Positions 33,085-44,252 of a stretch of 64,000 bases of DNA are shown piece after piece. Source of the DNA: Blastomyces gilchristii SLH14081 (Eukaryota > Ascomycota > Eurotiomycetes > Onygenales > Ajellomycetaceae); contig NW_003101667.1 in assembly GCF_000003855.2 (NCBI RefSeq), positions 159,012-223,011 of the forward strand, in the 5' to 3' direction. The notes below the pieces were generated by a model. That model was not told the origin of the DNA and made no database searches. It saw only the letters and a program-made list of their open reading frames with translations. Position 1 is the first letter of the stretch, and every line of letters begins with the position of its first letter. A program made the translations under genes and the position numbers.

Positions 33085-33975
33085 TTTCATCTTACTGTGA
33101 GAAGAATCTCATAATAGATTTGATAAAAGAGTAGAAACTCTTCTGAGAATTAATTTATAAGCTCTCTCATCATGAGACAGAGATCTTACAGACTTATGTA
33201 AAGAAGAATCTGAAGAATAACTTTATTTAATCTTTACAGATCTTCACAGAAGCCTCTGTGATATTTGTAAAGAAGAAGAATAAAGATCTCAGATTGTGTA
33301 TAAACTACTGTAATCTGAACTTTAAGATAATATAGAGTTACTATTCTCTATCTCTGATTGAGAATGTGATTAATATATATATATAGCTATGAATACAGTC
33401 TGAAAATGAATGAAAGATTATCTTTAGAATTATACTGAGATTATTTAAATATCTAGTAATGTCTTTTGATTTGATTAATACTCTCATAGCATTTCAGTCT
33501 TTCATTAATAAAATACTTCATGTATATTTAAATATCTTTATAATAATATATCTGAATAATGTAATGATATACTTTATAAAGAAGAAAGAAGACACTGAGC
33601 ATGTACAAACTATGTTAAAGGCCTTAGATGAGACAGAACTGTATATTAAGCTTATAAAGTATAACTTCAGTGTCTGCTGAATTAATTTCCTAGAATATGT
33701 AATCATTATAAATAATATCTAGATGAAATCTTTGCAGATTGAGACTATTCTATCATGACTAAAGTTAACTAGTATTCATGAGATTCAGATCTTTCTGAGC
33801 TTTGTGAATTTCTATAGATGATTTATTTTTACATTTATAAGAATCTTCTTAACTCTTACAGATATACTGAAGAGTGAAAATAAGAAGAAGTTATTGTATA
33901 AATGAAGAATGAAAAGATTATTAAGAAGAAAGAACTGTAAGAACTTTCTTATCTCAGAAGCTTATAAGATCTTTA
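33085..33975 (+). pseudogene. GyA reverse transcriptase remnant
   Basis: Reads, through stops, as a Ty3/Gypsy RT: IYKLSHHETEILQTYVKKNL, ASVIFVKKKNKDLRLCINY, and the open stretch 33459-33680 (MSFDLINTLIAFQSFINK..., family MPFGLTNAPATFQ; then IIYLNNVMIY, family YLDDILIY, both Asp now Asn). It stops exactly at the LINE target duplication, and the frame resumes at 42189 with DLYTIETD, the start of RNase H. Confidence 0.85.
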
Positions 33976-34125
33976 GAACACCTGCTAGTCTTAGAGTTAT
34001 ACACACAATTACAACACACATGAGACTTCTCAGAAAGAGAGAGAAGAACACAGAGAAATGCAGAAAGCAGAACACAGCATGTGAACAGCTCATTTCTATA
34101 ATAACATCTTAGACAAGGTGTACAA
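33976..34125 (+). repeat. LINE 5' segment shared with ElemX
   Basis: From the first base of the LINE insertion for about 150 bases the sequence matches ElemX at 59740-59880 and (inverse) 30370-30500, then diverges abruptly. It lies inside the LINE target duplications, so it was part of the inserted copy. Confidence 0.75.
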
Positions 34126-34187
34126 GCCCAAGAAAATATTATATAGCTCAGTATAATTAATTAATGAACAAAGAGACACAGCAAGCG

Positions 34188-34612
34188 CTCCACCACGAAC
34201 TCGCTCAATTTTTAGAATAAGAACCCGCCGATAGATCCATCGAAAAGCCCTCGATCATACGAGCATTTTGACCCCATCGGCGACCGCATACCCCGTGTGG
34301 TGGTGGAGTTATCCAGCCAAACATGAACCAGACATTGTTCAAAACTCCTGTGTGGGATTATCCCCTGTTCACCCCTACCACACCACAACCCCGGGCCAGA
34401 TTGCCATACAAATTGTAAGGTGAAGAGACCTAGCCATATGCACCAATCTTCTTGATTTTGGAAGATCCCTGATCTGTAATTGTGAAGATATCTGAGAAGC
34501 AACTTCCACAAAAACCCTGGCTATCTTTGATGTTTCAAAACATCAACACCAAGTCTCACTCATATATCACCCTTCTCAATCTGGCCCACATTCAGCAGAA
34601 AAATACAAAAAG
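34188..34612. repeat. RepW, copy 1 (about 425 bp, GC-richer)
   Basis: Nearly identical to 62366-62796, from CGCTCCACCACGAACTCGC to the A-rich end CAGAAAAATACAAAAAGATA. It retains CpG and CC/GG, unlike the rest of the LINE 5' region. The open frame on the minus strand (34511-34212) has no recognisable domain. The discrete ends and A-rich 3' terminus would fit a SINE-like or LTR-leader origin; I cannot decide. Confidence 0.7.
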
Positions 34613-34835
34613 ATATCACAGTAATAGTATCAAGCACATAATCAATAGATACATCTGAAGTGCATTCTCTGTGAAAAACTGTCTCTGTCTTTACATCAAG
34701 TCTCATTCTTGTACCACCTCTTCTGATCTGGCTCATTCCCAGCAGAAAAGTACAAAAAGATATCTTGACAACTGTATTCAATACATAATCAGCAGATATG
34801 ACAACTATAAAATCAGTATATCTCAAGATCTGACT
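34547..34835. repeat. Two tandem monomers of about 145 bp in the LINE 5' region
   Basis: The last 70 bases of RepW recur at 34692-34764 together with the following 75 bases (CACATAATCAATAGATAC at 34636 and ATACATAATCAGCAGATA at 34780). Tandem 5' monomers are known promoters in mouse L1; a promoter role here is inference. Confidence 0.6.
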
Positions 34836-35833
34836 GAGTCTTTGATCCCTGCACAGTGAGATATATTAAATCTAGTTTTAATATCTCAATATTCAATAGA
34901 TTCTGCAAGAAATTGAGAACAGCAACACTAGATTTCTATTGAAATTGAGAATTAACTCTATATTGATATAATTATTGACAAAGTCTTCTATTTTGAGATA
35001 TAAATAACCAGTTCCTCTACATCCTGCTGACAATATTTATATTATTATATAGAAACAGACTTATATTCTCTATAATATCAAGACTCTGAAGAGGAAAAGT
35101 CTTGATAGAAGATATATAGTAGTGCATATCTTAGTAGTTTCTATCTCATTCTTCTGCAGCAGTTAATGCAAAAAAAAAGATCTTAGAAATAGTTTTTTAC
35201 TTCTCTTGAAAAAGTAAGATGTTTTTCTCTCAATTTTATACAATATTCTTACAAAGAATTAAAAACAGAGCTGTTTTCTGTCATAATTTTATATTCTTTT
35301 AAGTAAGAATTACTTTTTCAGGGACTGAAGAGCTTTCATTAATACTTAATTCTTTTTTATACTCTTTATTAACTGATTTGAGTTGCACACTTGTTGTGTG
35401 AGAAGAATTGAATGATTTAGAATAAAATTGAATAGTTTTAATCAATTTCTCTGTAAAAAATTGATTTATTTTTTGTCAGTTTTTCTCTCAAAAACTGTCA
35501 TATCATCTGATTTATTATCAATTGATATTATACTTTTTCTCACTATATCTTAAGAAAGAGATTGTAAAGATTTTATTGATTTATCTTAAAAATCAATTTT
35601 AGTTTATTAGATTCTCTTCAAAAATCTAACCTAGTTACTGAACTAGTGTGAAAAAAATCAGGTGTTTTATATATAAAAGTCTTTTATTCTTCTTTTGAAA
35701 CAGTCTGACTAACTTTTCAATTAAAAACAGACTTAGAAATCTCTTAATTGAAACAGTCTGATCAACTTTTCAAAACAGTTTAATAAATATCTCAATTGAA
35801 ACAGCCTGATCAACTTTTCATTGAGTTAGAACA
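34836..35833 (+). other. LINE 5' untranslated region, with short tandem repeats near its end
   Basis: AT-rich, with no open frame of note up to the ORF1 start. Between 35697 and 35825 the motif GAAACAGTCTGATCAACTTTTCAA occurs three times in imperfect form, at about 35697, 35751 and 35797. These may be regulatory or RNA-binding repeats just upstream of the ORF1 start; no function is shown. Confidence 0.6.
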
Positions 35834-37823
35834 ATGAGTTCAAAAATACACTCAGTTAATATGGAAAAAGATGCTTTCTCAAATACTATTTCTGAGATTG
35901 AAATTCTGAAGAGAAGAAAGAAAGAAGAAATAGAGAAACAACAAGTTCTTGAAATACAGAAACTTGAAAAAGTAAGCAAGATTCTTGAAAAGCAGTATCT
36001 GAGTGAGATGAATGAAGAAGTTCTGTTAATTCTTCATACTCAGACTAGACAACTACAGAAGATGATCAAGTTCAAACTTGGAATTTCAAACACAGTTCAA
36101 AAAACATTTTCAATTTCTAGTACAATCTCTGACTCTTCATTTTACTCTTCTTCTTTTTCTACTTCTTCTTCTTCTTCTTTAAATCAGAAGAAAACATATA
36201 CTCAAGCAGCTGAATCTGCTGTCTCTAAATCTGCTATCTCAAAATCTGCTCAAAATTCTGAGAAAACTGAAAAGAATACTGCTCTTGCTTCTATTCATAG
36301 AAAAGTGAAGAAAAAAATACAAAAAGACAAAAACTTTCAAATCTTCAGAAATAGAAGACTTATTCTCAAAGTCTCAAATCAGAACATCTTACAGAGAAAC
36401 AAGCTAAACTCAAATCTCATTTTCAGAATCAGAAATGAAATTAATAAGCAGTTCTTATTATTATTATTATTATTATTCTTTCATTATACTCATATGCAAG
36501 CGGAGCTTATAATGAGTCCTTGCGTGATGTTAAATACAGATCAAGTGTTAATTATACAGGAGGAAATACAGATGTTGAGACCACGCCAAGATAACAAGAA
36601 CATAGGAAAATACAAAGAAGTGACAATTAGATACATGCGATAATAACTTCCCAGCCCAGGAACATAGAGTGATTCATTGAAGCAATTTGTACACCTCTGT
36701 ATTTATTAGAAACCTGAGGTGCTTGAGTTTCAGATTTAATGTATCCCCTGCGGGTTTCGAACCCACGCGCCTTAGTTTCCCATGCCAAGGCACTACCAGG
36801 TGGCCGCATTAATCATTCAGCCACCGGGGCAATAAGCAGTTCTTTTCTCAGTTAATAACTGATATTAAAGTTCAAAAACCAGTTATAGCTTCAATTGAGT
36901 CATTCTTCTTTGAAAACTTCATTATTCTGACTACAATGCCTGAATTCAGTGCAGAATTCCTTATTCAGAATAAGAATCTCTGAAAATCAGTAGTAGAATC
37001 TTTATTAAACATAACAATTCTATCTGAGAAAGATGAAAAGTGAAACAAATTCATTCTATATTATATTTTAGTTGAAATTTTTGACTGTGAAGAAGAAATA
37101 CTACTTCTCAAAAATGAATTAGAAGAATACAACTCTATTCAACTAAGAAAAGAGTCTATATAACTAAATTCAATTGAGTTCAGACAAAGCAGAAGAAATG
37201 CCTCTGTTCTAGTATATATAAAGACACTTGAATAATCAAAGATCTCTGAAGTAAGAGTAGCAGATTTGAAAATGAGAGTTCATGAATATAAAGACTCAAG
37301 AATGAATTTCAAAGCTCAAACACAGTGTTTAAACTGTCAAAGATATAGATACTTTGCAATCTCTTGTTTTAGAGACTCAAAATGTGCATTCTATGCTAGA
37401 GATTACAAAACTAGTAAGCATAAATATGAAACATACTTAAAAAGAGATGAAATATGTTAACACACTCTGCTTAAATGCTCTAATTGTAAAGAAAAACATT
37501 CATCTAGGTTAAAAGAATGTATATTTACTTCAAGAACTCAAAAGAACTGGAGAAAAGATGAAGCTTAAAATCAATCTAGAACTGAAGAGAATAGTCAAGT
37601 CAGTAAATCTATAACTGCAAGCTTAAAAAGAAGAAACTCTTAACTATCTAAATCTTCAAACTCCAATTCTTCAGCTAAATATAAACAGAATTTGAATCCT
37701 CAAACTCCTGTTGAGATTAGAGAATTGAGAAATGACTCTGATGATAAACTAGATATAATGCAAGCAGTTGAGATTCCTACTTTTCAGAACAGTTATAATC
37801 TACTATCTGATGATAGTGATTAG
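35834..37823 (+). pseudogene. LINE ORF1 (nucleic-acid binding protein), interrupted by a SINE
   Basis: Removing the SINE and one duplication (388 bp) leaves 534 codons in a single frame including stop TAG. The protein would coat the LINE RNA in the ribonucleoprotein particle. Seen in order: Lys/Glu-rich coiled-coil-like residues 23-60, Ser/Thr-rich linker, basic region (VKKKIQKDK), and after the SINE three Cys-rich knuckles. The first is 37326-37367 (C-x2-C-x4-Y-x4-C, His to Tyr) and the last 37476-37520 (C-x2-C ... H ... C). The first 203 codons are uninterrupted; later there are few stops. The ORF1/ORF2 gap is 23 bases. Confidence 0.85.
36443..36844 (-). mobile_element. tRNA-derived SINE (374 bp) with 14-bp target duplication
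   Basis: The element is 36457-36830, flanked by AATAAGCAGTTCTT (36443-36456 and 36831-36844). On the minus strand it starts with a tRNA-like head: A-box-like TGGCTGAATGATTAATGC (36823-36806) and a perfect B box GGTTCGAAACC (36763-36753), the internal RNA polymerase III promoter. A 280-bp body follows, then a 3' end with a (TAA)n tail (36457-36477). The 3' end resembles that of the LINE. CpG and CC/GG are kept, so it landed recently. Its insertion breaks LINE ORF1. Confidence 0.93.
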
Positions 37824-37846
37824 ATTCTACTCTACTCTCTTTTAGT

Positions 37847-40800
37847 ATGAATATACAACAAAAACAACAAAAAAAGTTTAAAAACTCTTCAAAAATCACA
37901 TTTATTCAAAATAATGTGGATAGAAACTCAAATTGTATTTATTCTTGTCTTCAAATTGCATTTGAACAAAAAGTTGATTTTATACTGCTTCAGGAGCCGA
38001 ATTTTGATGCTGAGCAAAAATATGTTATTTCTCATTCAAGCTACTACTGCTTTTTACCTCAAAAGTCTGAGATAAAGTCAAGAGTAGTGATCTATGGAAG
38101 AAAGAGATCAAGATATCAATTTAATCTAAGATTTGATATCATGTCTGACCCTGATATTCTGGTGAGTGATATTATAGATAAAGAAAATGAGTTTGATACT
38201 ATACAGCTCATAAATATCTATAATGAAAAGTCATTGAAGAAAAATAACAATATCTGAACAATTAATAGAGAGTTTCTGAACATAACTCTATTAAGAAACT
38301 CTATAATTGTAGGAGATTTCAATGCACATTATCTCTGATGAAATTCAGAATGCAAAAGAGCAGTAAGAGCTGATAATCTGATTGAATGAACCTTTGAGCA
38401 TTCAATAGATTTAGTTAACAAGTCTGATCAACAAACATTCTTTAGAAAAGACATGAAACAGAAATCTATTATAGATCTAATCTTCATGTCACAAAATCTA
38501 ATGAAAAAAAGACTTGTAAACTGATTTATTGATTCAAATGAGACATCAGGATCAGGTCATGAGATTATTCAATTTGATATTAAACTGAGTGAAGAATAAA
38601 TAAGTGAAAATTCTCTTCTCTCTAATCAGTTTAACTTTGAAAAAGCTGATTGAAAGACAGTTGAAGAAAGCATAAAACTGTTAAAATCTGAAAGACAGAG
38701 TGAGCTATATTGAAATCCTGGTCAAGATATCTCAAATGAAATGCTTAAGAATATAGTGAAGCTCATTACATCTATTATTCTAATAAGTGTTAAAGATAAT
38801 ATTTCAAAGAGAAAGTCTTCTGAGTATTCAAAATCTTGATGAAATGAGAATATCATATCTAAAAGGAAATAATTAGCTACTGCTAGAAGAGATTGAAAGA
38901 ATAATGTAATTTCTGATAAAGAGTTCAAAGCTGTCAGAAATGAATATTTTTCAGATATTAAAAGAGCTAAAACAGACTGCTGGAATAAATTTCTTGAAGA
39001 AGCACAAGAAAAGGAAGTTTTTAAAGCTTTTAACTATACTAAAACAAGAAGTGCAGCAAAACTTCCAGTCTTAGAATATGAGTTTCAGAATGAATCATAT
39101 ACAGCAAACTCTTTTGAGAAAAAATGTCAAGCTTTTATAAGAACTCTCTTTCAAAACTTATCAGATTCAGATTCAGAGGAAGAGAATATATCACTTCTCA
39201 ACTATATTGATGAAAATGACTGGGAATGGCCTGATCTTACATAAGATGAATTAGAGTCAGTTATCTTCTCAAGTTCAGTTAAAACTGCTGCAGGGCCTGA
39301 TTCAATTAATCACTTGATTATTCAAAATACATACTTCTACTTAAAGAATGAATATTTTGAGCTCTTTTTCAATCTCTTGAAAAATGAATATCATTCTGAA
39401 TACTGGAGAGAAGCCACTGGAGTGATTCTTACAAAATCTAATAGAAAAACTTTAATTTCTAAGTCATATAGAGTAATATCTCTATTGAACTGTCTAGAAA
39501 AGGTTTTAGAAAAGATAATAGCTACTCAACTATCTTTTATAAGCTTTATTAGTAATTCTCTTTTATTCAGTGAATAAATGAGAGATAGAAAACAATGTTC
39601 TGCAATTGACACTGTTCTCTCAGTTATTCATGATATTCAAATAGCAAAGCATGAAGATCTGGTCTCAACTGTAGTTTTCATTGATATAAAAGAAGCATTT
39701 GATCATATTTCAAAGTCACAGTTAATTCAGACTTTGAAGATGTTAAAACTATCACTTTCTCTAATAAAATGAGTTAACTGTTTTATATCTAAAAGAATCA
39801 TACAACTTTTCTTTGATGAAATGAAATAAGACAAGACTGAGATAAAAATAGAAGTATCACAAGAATCTTCAATCTCATTCATTTTATTTGCAATATACAC
39901 TGCATATCTATTCAAAAATAGAAATATGAGAATAGTGTGATCTCCAAGTTATGTGAATGATATTGATCTAGTCTACAGCTCAAAAACTATCAAAGAGAGT
40001 TTAAAAGTGATTGAAAAAGCTGTAAAGAAAATCTTTGTTAGAGCAGATATCAATCAAATTCAATTTAATATAAATAAAACTGAGTTAATTCATTTCTTTT
40101 CTAGATTCAATGAGAAAGAACTATCTCTAACTCTTTTAAATAGAGAGCTTAAACCCACTGTAAATGTCAAATGGTTAGAAGTATGGTTAAACTTCAAGTT
40201 GAATTTTAAATATCACATTCAACAAAGAACTGTCAAGGCAGAAAGACTATTGAACAACATAATCAGACTATCAAATACAGAGAGAGGTCTATTCTTCCAG
40301 GCTATGAGACAGTAATATATAGCCTGTATTACCTCAGTAGCTGATTATGAAGTTCAAGTTTGATGAAATAATTAAGGGAATTTCACTGAACTCTTTCAAA
40401 GTCTGTAAAACAGAGCTTTGAGAAGAATTCTGAGAGCATTCAAATCATCTCCTATTAAAGGAATGAAAATTGAAGCTTCAATTCTTCCTTCTGCTATTAG
40501 ATTTGAAAAGGCCTGTATAAACTATGCTCTGAGAGTTATAAAGATGAGCTCAAATCATATAATTAGAGAAAGAGTCTCTTCTTTATTTCCATCAATTAAC
40601 TCTGGAAATGAACTGGATTGAAATAGATTTCTTGATTGAAATGATAATAATTCTTCAAAGAAAATGCCTTCTCAACTGTACAGACTATGCTCACTGATTA
40701 AAAATCAATTTTCTTCTTTAAATGTTGAAAAAGTTGATCATGAGAAGATATCTCTCTGAAGAGAAAAGCTTGAATCTCTTATAGACTTATAAATAAGTGA

Positions 40801-41803
40801 ACTATCTAAGAAGAAAGAATATGAACAGTATTTGAAGAGAATTTCTACAATCAATATAGAAGACTCTATTCTGATTTATTCAGATGACTTCAAAAATGAG
40901 AATTTGAATAGATTAGACACAGACATTGCTTATACTGAAGATAATATCAATTTTATCTCAGATTTCTGGAATTTAGACTGTGAATCTGAAGTCTTTAATG
41001 CTGAACTATTTGCAATAGTCAAAGCTTTCAAACTCATTGAAATAAAATCTCATAAAAGAGGAAATAGTTTGAAAAAGGCATGAATATTCTCTGATAGTCA
41101 AGCTGCTTTAAAAAGACTTAGAAATAGTCAGATTCATAATGATCAAATGAATCTTGCACTGATCTTAAACTCTGTTTTGAAAATTCAAAAGAGAAGAACA
41201 TCAAAGCTGATAATTCATCTGCACTGAGTTCCTGCTCATATGAATATTCATGACAATGAATTGGCTGATTCAGCTGCAAAAAAGGGTTCAGAATTAAGCA
41301 GATTTATTCAAAAAATTGTGTTCTAGTCTTTTATAAAGAGAAAAATAAAAGAATCTTGTTTAGACAAGTGGAATGAAAGCTGGCAGAAATAAAAGAAGAG
41401 TATACATTATTCAAGATTTGAAACAAAACCCAAGTGGAAATCTTGTTCAATTAAATGTAAAAAGAAAATATTCTCATCTATAATACAGCTGAAACTAGGA
41501 CATGGCTATTTCAAATCTTATATGCAAAGATTTGATGATAGATTTGATTCAATAGAATGCTCATTCTGCAATGCAAATGAGAATTCTGAGCATATTGTAA
41601 TGCACTGTGTATTATACAATAGTTTCAGAGTCAGATTGAAAGAGAAGTATGATCTAAATTAATTAAATATGAGATTCTTATTTTCAACTGAGACAGGAAT
41701 TAAATACTTAATAGACTTTCTATCAGAAACTCAAGCAGCTACAAGAAAATGACTAAATTCAGAAATATCTGAATATGAAGAGGAGAAAATCAATCAGATA
41801 TAG
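37847..41803 (+). pseudogene. LINE ORF2: endonuclease, reverse transcriptase, RNase H, zinc finger
   Basis: 1319 codons in one uninterrupted phase, with no net frameshift; damage is almost only stop codons, chiefly TGA at Trp positions. Domains: AP-type endonuclease with LLQEPN (catalytic Glu, about 37985) and GDFNAH (38313); reverse transcriptase with a palm motif now YVND (39950-39961, YVDD in the family); RNase H beginning IYSDDF (about 40872) and SDSQAALKRL (41093); and a C-terminal finger C-x2-C ... H-x4-C at 41558-41610. It would nick target DNA and prime cDNA synthesis there. A ready comparison of TGG-to-TGA damage. Confidence 0.92.
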
Positions 41804-42174
41804 TCTGTTAAAACAGCTATATACTATCTTTTAATAATTTGTTGTGTTACAGTCTCTCTTTACTTTATCTTTTCCTTTCAATTCTTTTCTATCTATCTAT
41901 TTAATGTGTCTATCTTTAAGACTGTGTTCTCTTTTCTTTTGTCATGATATTGTCAAATGGTTTCAAAGTATCAGAAGACGTTAAAATACTGCAATTTGTA
42001 AACAGTTTTTGTATTCTGGGCTGGAATTTTCTGATTTTGCATATCTGAAATTGGTGAATGTATAATAGTTAACTTTACAGATATAGGAAAAACCCTGAGA
42101 ACTAAAAGTTCTTAGGTAGATGTCATAGTCTCTGACTGCATATATCTATAATTGAAGAATAATAATAATAATAA
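41804..42174 (+). other. LINE 3' untranslated region and (AAT)n tail
   Basis: 370 bases shared by all LINE copies (inverse at 13874-14220, 19557-19900, 30740-31077). It contains the imperfect hairpin GAGAACTAAAAGTTCTTAGG near 42097. The end CTGCATATATCTATAATTGAAG followed by AATAATAAT is probably the recognition tail for the LINE RT, because the SINE carries a similar end. Confidence 0.8.
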
Positions 42175-42188
42175 TTATAAGATCTTTA

Positions 42189-44252
42189 TACGATTGAAAC
42201 AGATATTTATAGATACAGTGATACTGTTTCACTTTGATCTCTTACTCTTAATGAGATTGCAGACAGATGTCTTCTTCTTTATAATTTCAGAAATAGTCTT
42301 ATAACTACAGTTAAATGAGAACTGAGTTTCAGTAATCTTTTTCTCACAGAAGATGCAATCTGTGAAGATTAACTATAACATTTATAATCAGAAGCTTCTT
42401 ATAATAGTGAAATTATTCTGTCACTGATATCACTACTTTAAGAGTCTTATACCAGTGATTACTGTTAGAACTGATTATAACAGCTTATAATAGTTTACTT
42501 CAATCAAGAAACTCTCACAGTGATAGATTCACTGAGCTCAGAGACTAAGTAAGTTCTGATTTAAGATAGAGTATATTAAGAAAACTAAGAACTTAGTGAA
42601 TAAACTCTCTTACAGATCTGACTATGTCAAGAAGATCAGAGTGATAGACACAGAGAGACTAGAGAAGATAGAAAAGCTTCACAGAATACTCAGACTAAGT
42701 GTTATGAAGAGATTGACTGAAGAGTCTCTCAATTCTCTGTAAGAGAAGAGAAAGAAGAGAGAAAAGAAGTCTGTGTAATTACTTTCTATAACACTGAAAG
42801 TCAACACTCTGAGAATCTCTATAAGAATTCTTGAAGAGAGTATCTATAATCTGAAGAGTTTGCAGGCTTTAAGAAGTACTGTGAAAGACCTGATGTAAGA
42901 GAAAACAGAGTATAAGTCTTTATAAGATCTTCTATTTAGATTGTCTGAACTACAACTGAAGAATGAATATACTCAGTATATTTAAAAACTGCTTATAACA
43001 GAGATTAACTCTGCAGAAATAAAGAATTGAAGAGACTTAAATAATCTCTTATGAAAAGAGAGTCAGATTTATATACTTATAAATAAGTTTCTATGTATAG
43101 AACTTATTAAAAGATATTATAACTCTTCTCTAGTAAGTCATTTTATAGATACTAGAACTTATGAGTTGCTTATAAGAAAATACTTCTAATCAAAGATATA
43201 AGAGCTTGTGAAGAAGATAGTGAATTCTTATACTATTTATCAGAATTTGTAAGTAGTGTAGTTCAGATTATATAAAGAACTTACTTCTCTATTCATTGTA
43301 TAGAAATCTTGAGAATAGCTAGAAATGAACACTCTTATAAGTCTCTCTGAAAATAAGAACATATATAATACCTGCTTTAACAGTGTTCTAATGATAGTAG
43401 ATTGCTTTATTAAGATAACACACTTTATATTCATCTGTAAGAACTTAAAGTCAAAGAATTTAACTTATATCTTCATCTGTGATATAATTTAATTGCATGA
43501 GTTGCTTATAAATATTGTCTCAGATAGAGAATCAATCTTTATAGAGAAGTTCTGATCTAATCTAATAATTATACTGAAGATCTTATGAGATCTAAGTATG
43601 ACTTTTTATTAATAGACAGATGATCAGATAGAATATCTGATAAGTATATTAGAACAGTATCTGTAATGCTTTGTCAATTATAATCAGAATAACTGAGTGT
43701 ATTGATTATTACTCACAGAGTTTATATATAACAACTCAAAGTATGTTAGTACAGATAAAACTCTCTTTGAGATACTTACTGAGACTTATCTGTGAATAAT
43801 CTTGATGAACCTGTGAGAGTACACTATAGAGTGTAGTGATATCTGTGATCAGGCTGAGAGAATTCAGAATATTCAGGAGAAAGCTCATGAATTCTTGAGA
43901 AAGACTTAAGAGTATTAAAAGAGATACTATAACTCTAAGTATATTCTAAAGAGTTTTAAGAAAGATAATAGAGTCTGACTAAGTCTGAAAAATATTATCA
44001 CATAGAGATCTAGTAAGAAGCTGAATCTCTTGTAGACAGAGTTTTATAAGATTATAAAGAAAGTTAGTTTACAGTTCTACAGATTAAAACTGTCATCTGA
44101 GTTACAGATATATAATATTTTTTATGTCTCTTTGCTCTGTAAATATAAGGAATTCTTAGAAGAGAACTCTATAACTCATCACTCTATTTATAAAGTACTA
44201 GAGAGTGAAAGAGAATATCAGATCAAACAGATTATTAACACAGAGAAGTAAG
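42189..44252 (+). pseudogene. GyA RNase H, integrase and chromodomain remnant
   Basis: Resumes the GyA frame after the LINE. RNase H: TIETDIY (first Asp) and NYNIYNQKLLIIVKLF (family: NYEIYDKELLAIV). Integrase: His/Cys finger region near 43105-43250, core near 43560-43800 with WSDRI and CFVNYNQNNWVYWLLLTEFIYNNS (family: QTDGQTER; CFVNYNQDNW...LPLAEFAYN). The C-terminal LQFYRLKLSSELQIYNIFYVS and SEREYQIKQIINTEK are the 'FHVSLLKPY' region and the start of a chromodomain, typical of chromoviruses. A hAT element cuts it at 44253. Confidence 0.85.

Larger units (their letters stand above)
33976..42174 (+). mobile_element. Full-length LINE (non-LTR retrotransposon), 8.2 kb including a SINE
   Basis: Bounded by a perfect 14-bp target duplication, TTATAAGATCTTTA (33962-33975 and 42175-42188), with an (AAT)n tail at 42157-42174. 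It has a long 5' region, ORF1 (zinc-knuckle protein) and ORF2 (endonuclease, RT, RNase H, zinc finger), an organisation like fungal Tad/I-type LINEs. Inserted in the GyA RT/RNase H boundary. It is the least mutated of the four LINE copies. Confidence 0.95.

Noticed and set aside
36740..36830. A functional tRNA gene
   Set aside because: The B box is perfect, but the acceptor stem does not pair over seven positions and the sequence runs on into a 280-bp body with (TAA)n tail and target duplication. It is a SINE head.
37847..41803. TGA read as Trp (alternative genetic code)
   Set aside because: The many TGA codons at Trp positions could suggest a changed code, but the two intact genes use TGG for Trp and end in TGA, and the transposon frames also contain TAA and TAG and other C-to-T changes. 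Mutation explains them better.
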